64,000 nt of DNA from Agelaius tricolor (taxonomy: Eukaryota; Chordata; Aves; Passeriformes; Icteridae): assembly GCA_023055355.1 (NCBI GenBank), contig JALJCS010000016.1, positions 62,001 through 126,000 on the forward strand, given 5' to 3'. Below the pieces are notes generated by a model, which was not told where the DNA came from, ran no database searches, and saw nothing but the letters and a program-made list of their open reading frames with translations. The translations under genes were made by a program, and so were the position numbers. How positions within the stretch are numbered: position 1 is the first letter of the stretch; each line of letters begins with the position of its first letter. Shown here piece after piece: positions 50,701 to 59,700 of the stretch.

Positions 50701-53700
50701 ACTCAAATACTTAACTAGAGAAAGAATAATACCCAAACGGCAGGGAAAGAGCCAAACTCTCAGATCCATACACCCCCTACACTAGGTTAGCTAGTCTTCC
50801 ATTACTGAAGACCATTAAAACACACAATGTTCATATTTAATACTAGTTCACCTTTTTGTCTGGTTATCAAGGTACTGTTTTACCATTTCAGGATTCTGAT
50901 AGTAAGAAGCCTCATTGCAAATTTTTGGATGGGTGAATCATACCGATTTTCTCTTCCTTTCTACCTCTATCCTGCTCAAGGCAGTAACACAGGCACTCCA
51001 TAGTGGGTACATGCTGGCTAACTTAAAACACCACAAGAAGGTAAACAAATGTGGACTTCCATGCCTAACAAATAAGGTACTTCAAAGGTAGCTGCCTACT
51101 TAATTCAGCATTCGCTATTTTCCTCTTGTATTCTAAATCCTCTCTCCTCCAATCTCTGTTACTCTCCTTTCTACCTATCCCAAAGCAAATTGCTCCCGGA
51201 CAGTAAGAGAGCCCTGTGTGGTCTCAGAAGCATCTATCAAAAAACAAAAACAATCAGCAAATTATCGGCATTTTATTTGCTACCTGATGTTTGGAAACAG
51301 TAATGGCTCTATAGATCAGTGTGTATGATCAGCAGATAAACCTATCTTTCACATCTCTTTCAGCAATCCAGATTTTCTTCACAGATTCACAGCATAAAAA
51401 TTCATAAAAGTATTCTATAAAAAGAGGTTATTTCAGATGGATGCAAAAATTCAATGTTTCTTAATTCAAATTAATGTTTTAATGCTGTTATCTCCAGCCA
51501 CGTTGTAAGAGCCGGATAAAAGACACTGCAAATAATTAGGGCAACCAACTCTCTTTCATGTTCTTAGCAGCTGTAAAATACTTAAAGAACATCCACAATG
51601 ACCATTCATAATAGACCCAAATACTGTGCTGCCTCATTTTCTTGATCACATCCACAGTGACTTTGCTACAATAATTTGTGCTGATCCTTACTTTGCTGGT
51701 ACTGTTGCGCTGCCCTGTTAGCAGCATCCACTCCCAGCTGCAACTCTTCCTTCTGCAGAGGACCTGTAAGGCCAGCCTAAAGAAAAAACAGAAACTGTAA
51801 GGGTGAAACAATGTCAAGTTAATTTCAATTACCTCAATAAAAATACTCCACTTGAACTTAAACCAGAAAGAATATACATAAGGAAATAAGAAATTACTCA
51901 CCAGATTCTCAGTTCAGGTGCTGAAAGATTGTATGTGTACAACCTGATCTTTTTTATATCACAACTGCAGTCCCATGGACATAGCAATAAAAGGCAAGAT
52001 TGCTTCCAAAGTGATAACATACTTAAGACAAAAGGCACAACTTTGAGGGAAAAGGCTCCCTGTACATGAGCTGCGTGCTGGAGTGAGACTAGCAATTGTG
52101 CAGTTTGGCATGAAACAATCCACTAAGTAATGTTACGTTTTACCTCTGAGCAACTATAGAGTTAGCAGAACATCAAAATGGAGAACATGCAGCTTTGGCT
52201 TATACATACACACTTCTTGGACTATTATGATACTACACAAATACAAATAGAAAAGAAGTAGGTGGACTTTAATAACTTGGGTAGCATCACAGAATCATTG
52301 AAGCTGAAAAAGACCCTTAGGAGCATTGAGTCCAACCGTACAGCTAATACTGCCAAATCCACCACTAAACCATGTCCCTAAGCACCATGCCTTCAAGCGG
52401 TCTATGATAGTATTCTCCATAGTGAAAGTAGTTCAGGTTTATCTGATAGGTGTTTATAAAACACACATATTCACATTATTTGTGCACTGAAAATAGCAAA
52501 ATGAGGGAGGACACACCTTAATTTTAATAGTTCTATACACACACAAGTTGGCAGTTTAAGGTTTGGTCTATTATATGTACACCTACATATAAAAATTATA
52601 CTGGCCTTTCACATGCAGAGATAAAGCCTAAATAATAGGCTTACTCAATGCTTCCATCTCTTAACACTGACTTTTTCTAGACAATACTAAACCATAATGC
52701 AGGTATATACCAAGTGATTAGTACACAGTTGTATGGTGAAAGGCAGGGAAAAACCTCACAAATCAGGGTAATCTATACTTTTCCATACCTCCTGTTTCTG
52801 TTGTCTATCACACAAGAACTGCTTGAAATACCAGTCGCAATTTTCTTGTAGCAATCCTCGAAGTCCCAGTGCTGGTGTTGCCAAAGCCTCATACAGTGCT
52901 AATGCATCTCCTCGTTCCAAAGCCAGGTCAATCTTTGATATGGCTGCATGTGCTAGCAACAGTAAAACAGAGTCTTGAGAAAGTGCCATGGTTTACACAA
53001 CCTACCACTCAGAAGGAAATACTCTTAGACCTCATAGACAGCAAGTTATGTATGTAATCCAAAAGGAACACTTCCAGAATCAATTATGAAGTCAATTATG
53101 AATTATTAGCCTGAAAAACAGGCTATTAAATGGCATGCACTATTCAGGATGAAGAATTGAAGGGCTCAGCAACATCGACAGTCCATTTCCAAAAGGAAGG
53201 GTAACAGAACTCGTAGTGAATTAAGCTTACAACTATGTACTAATAATGACTAAAAAAAAACAAAACGAGACCAAAACCAGCTAACAACAACAAAACCACA
53301 CAACTGAAGAAAACCAAAACACCCCACCACTAAAACAACCCACAATAACAAGGGAACTGTCTTGAAATTTTGTCAGCATTACAGAAAAAGAGGAGCACAG
53401 GTATCATTTTGAAGTATTCTTTTAATTAACACTATTAGTATAACATTACACTTACTGTTCACTTTATTGATGTTTCCCTGAATCTCAGCTTGAGTCAGAA
53501 GTTCTTCATACACATCTCTCTCTCTATCTGAACTTTCTGAGGCAATCTGAAGATGAAATGAAAACTAATCAGGGTTTCTACAGCTTCCTTCTCCCTTACA
53601 GACCTTCTAACTGAAAAGGTCAGGAAGGGTAAATGTTGACCCATATAGAGCTGTGATAGGCCATACATACACTACCTCTACACATGCAAAAAGAAGCCCT

Positions 53701-56700
53701 AGACATAAATACATTTGGAGTAACTATAGTCAAACTCTGATACAGACAGCTTAGAACCATCTTATTTCAATCTAATGGCTCTACTGAACACACAGTAGAG
53801 CTCCAGAACACAGAAAGCAGTACACAGAGGTAGGCATGTATTATACAGTGTTCTAAAGCAACATGGACCACCTTCAGCATCAGTCAGTTTTGCTCATCAT
53901 TTCATTGTTAGAAAAACGTATCTGTGAAAACAGAAGAATTCATTCCCAACATAAAAACGCTGACAGGAATTCTGTATCTATGCAGTCCATATTTCAGACA
54001 GCCAAACAGACTAATGCAGTTAACTCTTGCCTGTTTTCTGCAAGAAGATAGGTTACTGGGGAACATAACAGAATGCCAGGAGGAATAAATCCACCCAAGA
54101 CCACACATACATGACCTTAACACACATTCAGCAAATTCCCCACAGTTTACACTGCAATACAACATAGCAACACATGCAAATGGTTTGAAAGAAGAACTGA
54201 GCTACCCTATTTTTAGCATTGTCCATCTTGTCTTGCTTTGCTCTGTAGAGTGTGGCTTGGTAAGTGGATTCCAGTTGATCATCCAGATTTATTAGCATAG
54301 CATTAGGGTTCTTCATTGCTGTAAGAGTGTCAGCTGGAACCTGACGGTCAATTGCTTCATTAATGGCAATGACAGCAGCATGCACTGAAAAACAAGCCAC
54401 AGCCTGCCAGTTAGTCCCAAATAAAACAGCACTGTTAAAAATCAAGAAATACAGAATCCCTTATTTGAAAAGAGCAGAAAAATCATCTGAAAATTAACTG
54501 GAAAGCAAAAGAATTATCAAAGTATATCTCATTTCATCATGGCTTTGTGTTTTGAAAAAAATAGCAGCCTAATTTCTAATTACAATATTTTAAGTAGTCA
54601 AATCATCATGCTCCAGAAAAAAGAAAAATACACAAGGGAAAGAATAAAAACATCTTCCCAGTTTTGGAAAAGGCCTATCAGAAAGACTGTACTAGCCTTA
54701 AAACCTGCAGCATTAAAACCAGCACTTAAATGATCTGCTGATTTGAATAAGCAAACAAGATGCCATTTTTCCTTACATGCAGCTTCATCCACAGAAAGTT
54801 CATTTGCAAGAATTCCTCCAATCTTGCTGAAGGCAGGCATCTGAATGCCATACTTCTCCAGTTCAAGCCTCATATTACTGATTTCCTCCTCTGAAACATA
54901 TGTTAAATTAGTGTTACATGGCATTATCATTAACAATCCATTAGCACTGTAGTACTAACTGCTGCTAAAAAAAAATAGGACAGTTACAACAGATGACAAT
55001 TATTATTTAAATAATACTTTGAATGTAACTCAGTAAGTGAAACAAAATAAATGAAAATGCTAAGACATTTTGCACACTCTCCTAAAATCTACATTTCTCC
55101 CAGAAACTCATACAGGAGTATTCTGTAGTTTTTCTTATTAGAAAACAATGCAAGAACTCTCATGAGGAGCTGGAAACCGACTCCATTCTGAGGTACCTCA
55201 ACTGTGGTTGCCAACAGGTCAGGAAAACACACAGGCAGTAGTTTAAGATATTCTTTTTCCCCACAAACAGGCTACACTGAGAGAAGCGAATGCAGTGCGT
55301 CAACACATGCGATTGCTAAATATCACACAACTCTAAAAGACAGTTAAGAGTTTAGCATTTTATAAGTATAATCAACAACCAATTTGCAGGGAAATAAAGT
55401 TTATACACCTTTTAAACCAGATGCGTGCCCTCAGGCAAGAGCTCACTAATGCAAAACAGAGAATTTGACATTTTTACAAAATTAAGGAAGTGAAACTTTG
55501 AGGAGGTGTGTGGGCACAATAACTTTGTGCTGCCATCTCCTGCAACAGATCAGCTGTCAAACACTTCTTCAGCTGATGGCACCTCTAAACTGTCACAGGA
55601 GGTCAGAACCATGTACTAAGTTCCAAACTGAAAACTCTCCCAAGGAGATGGATGCAAGGCTTAAGCATCTTACAACAGTGACAAAAAAATTAAGACGTTA
55701 CTTGTGAAATAAATGTTTACAGTACAATAAATGAAGCAATGACTGTCTAACTGCCTGTCTCGGAAGCTGGCAAATGAAGTTCTTTTTCTTAAATTACTAA
55801 AACTCCTCACAGCCATTAATTTATAATTTTATTTACATTAAGGATATCACAGCAACAATCCTTTAAAATTGACTTAAACAAGCATTCAATAACTGATCTA
55901 GAAGGGTATGAGATGAAGGTAGCATATATAAGTGCTGGGGTTTTTTTACCTGTGAAGTCAACCTTGCCATACAAATCCTGAATCTGAGGGGCAAGACCCA
56001 GTTTAAAAAGGTACAGGCTAGAAAATAAAAGAAGCAAATAATTAGAACTAGGCATTTTTCCTTGTGGTTCTGGCAATGATACAGTTTTAGGAGATACAGA
56101 TGCAAGGAGAGGTAAGCCAATATAATAGCTCATAATCACCAAGAGAGTGAGCTGACTCTTCCCTTCCCCCCTTAGTGGAATGTAACTGGCCCACCACTAT
56201 GAAGTCTTCACAGAATAACAGAATGGTTGAGGCTAGAAGGGCACTCTCAAGTTTGTCTTGTTCAAGCTCCCTTTTCAAACCAGGTCACATAGAATCAAGT
56301 TCCCCAGGATCATGTCAGATGGCTTTTGAGGATCAAAACAGTGGAGACCTCACATTTCAGAGCAACCTGTGCCACTCCTTGGTCAATCTCACAGATAAAT
56401 TTCCTGATGTTAAGAGGGACTCTCCTGTGGTTCAGACTATGCCATTTGCCTCTTATCACATCATGGGACATCACTGAGAAGAGCCTGGCTTCTCCTTTGC
56501 ATCCTCCCTTCAGATAGCTGCACACATTGTTGAGATTCCCATGGCACTATATGTTATATAAGATGAATAGTCCCAACTGTCTCAGCCTGTCCTGATAGGA
56601 GAGATCCTCTAGTCCATTAAGCATCTTAGTGACCTTTCCTTAAACTCTCTCCAGCTGCTTTGTGTCTCTCTTATGCTGGAGAGCCCAGAACTGGACACAG

Positions 56701-59700
56701 GACTGCAGGTGTGGCATCTCTAATAGCAAAGTATTCACTGGGCTGATTTGGCTCACTAAAATGGGGTTAATGTATTCACCTGCAGCCTGATGAGAAATGG
56801 AATCGCTACAAAGGAGGGATGAACCCATACAGCTGCAGAAACATGGGTCTGGGAAAAGAAAACCAACTCCTACTTTCGGCCTGTCATGTTAGCTCAACAC
56901 AGATCACAGAATCACAGAAAGGCTTGGGTTGGAAGGGACCTTAAAGATCATCTACTTTCAACTCATCCCACTGCCACAGGCAGGGACACCTTCCACTATC
57001 CCAGGCTAAAGTCCAACCTGGCCTTGAACACTTCCAGGGATGGGACAGCCAAAGCTTCTCTGGGTAATCTGTGCCAGTGCCTTACTATCTTCTTGGTTAA
57101 ACAATGTCTAGCTCTGCCTCAGACAGCAGAGAGGGTGGGAACCAGAATGAAAAGGTAATAATCTCAATATACTTGACTGGCTTTTTTCCTTCAGAATCTG
57201 ATTTGGCCACTGCCGTAGGCAAAATATTGGCTCAATGGATCTTTGCTGACCTGATGAGATTGTTCTGCTAGAAGATTTGCCCTCATCCAGCCTTCAGTTC
57301 AGCTCTCTTTCCTGTCACGTTTCAGCTTTGCAGAAAGATTTCAGAAGCAATCAGATTTCTGTCTAGTATTCCTTACCTGAGTGCATGAATACAATAGATA
57401 CAGCGTGGCACGTTCTTGCGATCATAGATATCTGTTGTTTCTGGGTAGAATATCTAAAGATAAAACAAAGGTAGCAGTCTGAATTATACTCACTCTATAC
57501 AGCCAAATCACATCAGCTCAATTCTTCCACATTACACTAGAGAAACAGCTCATGGAACACAATTCTTCAAGCTTCTCTGCCCTGGACCAATGTTTCTCCT
57601 AATGAAGTGTCAATGCTTCCTTTTGTTTCTAATACCCAAATCAGAGCTGCCCTTTTCCTGCCAAGTTCTACATATGTGAATGGGCAGAAGCTTTCTTTTG
57701 TGTGTATACCAAGATACTGACTGGGTCATGAGGTATTAGCAAGGACTTCAGTGAAAGCCAAAGGATGAAAAAAAAGACAGGAGAAGAGAGAAAACAGAAT
57801 TTTGTTTGGATTAAATATGGTTGTGAAACAAGAGGAGAGACAGTTTCAAAGGGAAACTGGAAACCCAGACCAGCACTCAGTTTTCCAGAATTTTCTGGAA
57901 TCCCAGACCAGCACTAAGGTGCTCTGCATACTATATTTTCAGTTAGCTGGACCCAAAAGCTTTCAAACACAAAGCCTTCAAAGTTTAACAAATGACATTT
58001 CAACTATTTCAGAAGTCCTGATTTATTGTAACATAATAAAGTATGTTATTTTCCAGCTATTTGAAGGTTCCTTGCTGTTGCCTATGAGAACAAAATAGCA
58101 CTGCTCTTTCTGTAAAGGCAAGAGCAACTGAATGACCCTTAATTCCACAGCATCAGTTCCCTGGCTGTTCTGCATGGTAAAATACTTAAAGCACCAGTAT
58201 CTCATGTAAATGTACTGAACCCCAACCTAGTTTCCTCAACATCTTCTCACATATTTACTTCCACCCAAAGCCTAATGCAGCTGAAAAATCTTACCTCATA
58301 CCTGGCACTTAATGCCCCTCCGTCTAAATCCCTCTTTTCTTTTTACCTAACCGCTCTAACAGCATATTTCAGTATTTTCTAATACAAAATGTGTTTCTGT
58401 AAGATCATCATAGATCCCAGGAAAGCTCAACTAGTAAATCACAGCAAGTTATTTAAAAATCTTTGCCAAAACCCAAGTGTTCAATTTGCAAGTACATATG
58501 CAAAGAAAACGTGCATCAACTTAAACTACACAATGCCAGTTTTGGTGAGACTATGCATAACATGGCTACAAAAAAACTTGACTATCAGCCTAATGCTACC
58601 ACAGTTCCATACATTTTCAGGCAACTGTGTTTATTAGCTCTGAAAAGTTTATCTGGCCATTTCTCTAGTCGAGTCAATAATTTATACTTGATTAAGCCAC
58701 ACCAGGAACATTTTCAACTTGACGTGAAAATTTAACAGGAAAGTCTGAAGAAACAGAGAACATACTATTTTCTGTTGTGCTGCTATGTTTAGCATTGATT
58801 TCTAAAAAAACTTTCACAATCAAACTGTCACCTGGATACTGCTCAAAAGAATGCATGGCAAGAACCACATATTGCAGATATTATGCAAGATGAGTAATAT
58901 CGGGGATATGGTACACAGGGATAAATTATTTTGCTCCTAGTCATTCTCACACATGTAGCAGAATGAAATCTTTCAGCAAGTTTTAGGAGAGAGTTTCTAT
59001 AGGTACACAAATCTAGAAATTTAAGAATTAACTAGAGTAAGTGTGCTTTTTTTTGTAACAGTAAATGCTTCCACAGAATGCAAAGCTTTTCTGAGATTAT
59101 TTATTTATTTGTATGTACAAGACAGAAGTTACCTTGGGGAGACCAATCTCAGACATGGCATTCAGCCACTGGATCACATTATCTGTGTGTCGGAAGTGGA
59201 GACCAGTTGCCTGAAATAAAAACCAGCAGAAACAAGAGGGAGGGCACTTAGAAACAAAATATCACAGCTGTCAAGAAAAGCAACGAGTTTCATTAACACA
59301 GATAGTGAAAACAGCACTTTTGCAAGAAAGAAGTCCGAAGTCTTCTATAAACACTCATATTGACTGTTTACAAGAAATTATTTTACCTAAGTGCAAGCTT
59401 AGAGATAAAGCTAAGAGTCCACCCACCCCCAATGTAACCATTGTTCTAGAACGAAGGTAGAGTTTCTCAGGTAAGCCTAATACAAATTAACTTCACGCTT
59501 ATTTTCTCATAGTATTTCCATGCGTACATATTCCCATTTTAGATGTCTACCTAAACAAGTATCCATGATCAACAGCACTCACCTTATACCTAGTCTGTTC
59601 CCTGTCATAGATTTTCTTCACAGAAACTACTTTAGGGGAGAAAAAGTTTCCAAGTTTTGCCAGGTAGACTCCATTTCTCAATCCTTCTTCCAGCTCTGTT

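Larger units (their letters stand above)
56018..57376 (-). other. IQGAP1 intron 5, mostly CR1-derived
   Basis: About 1.36 kb between exons 6 and 5. Two CR1 copies fill most of it (56206-56745 and 56903-57115). Confidence 0.85.
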
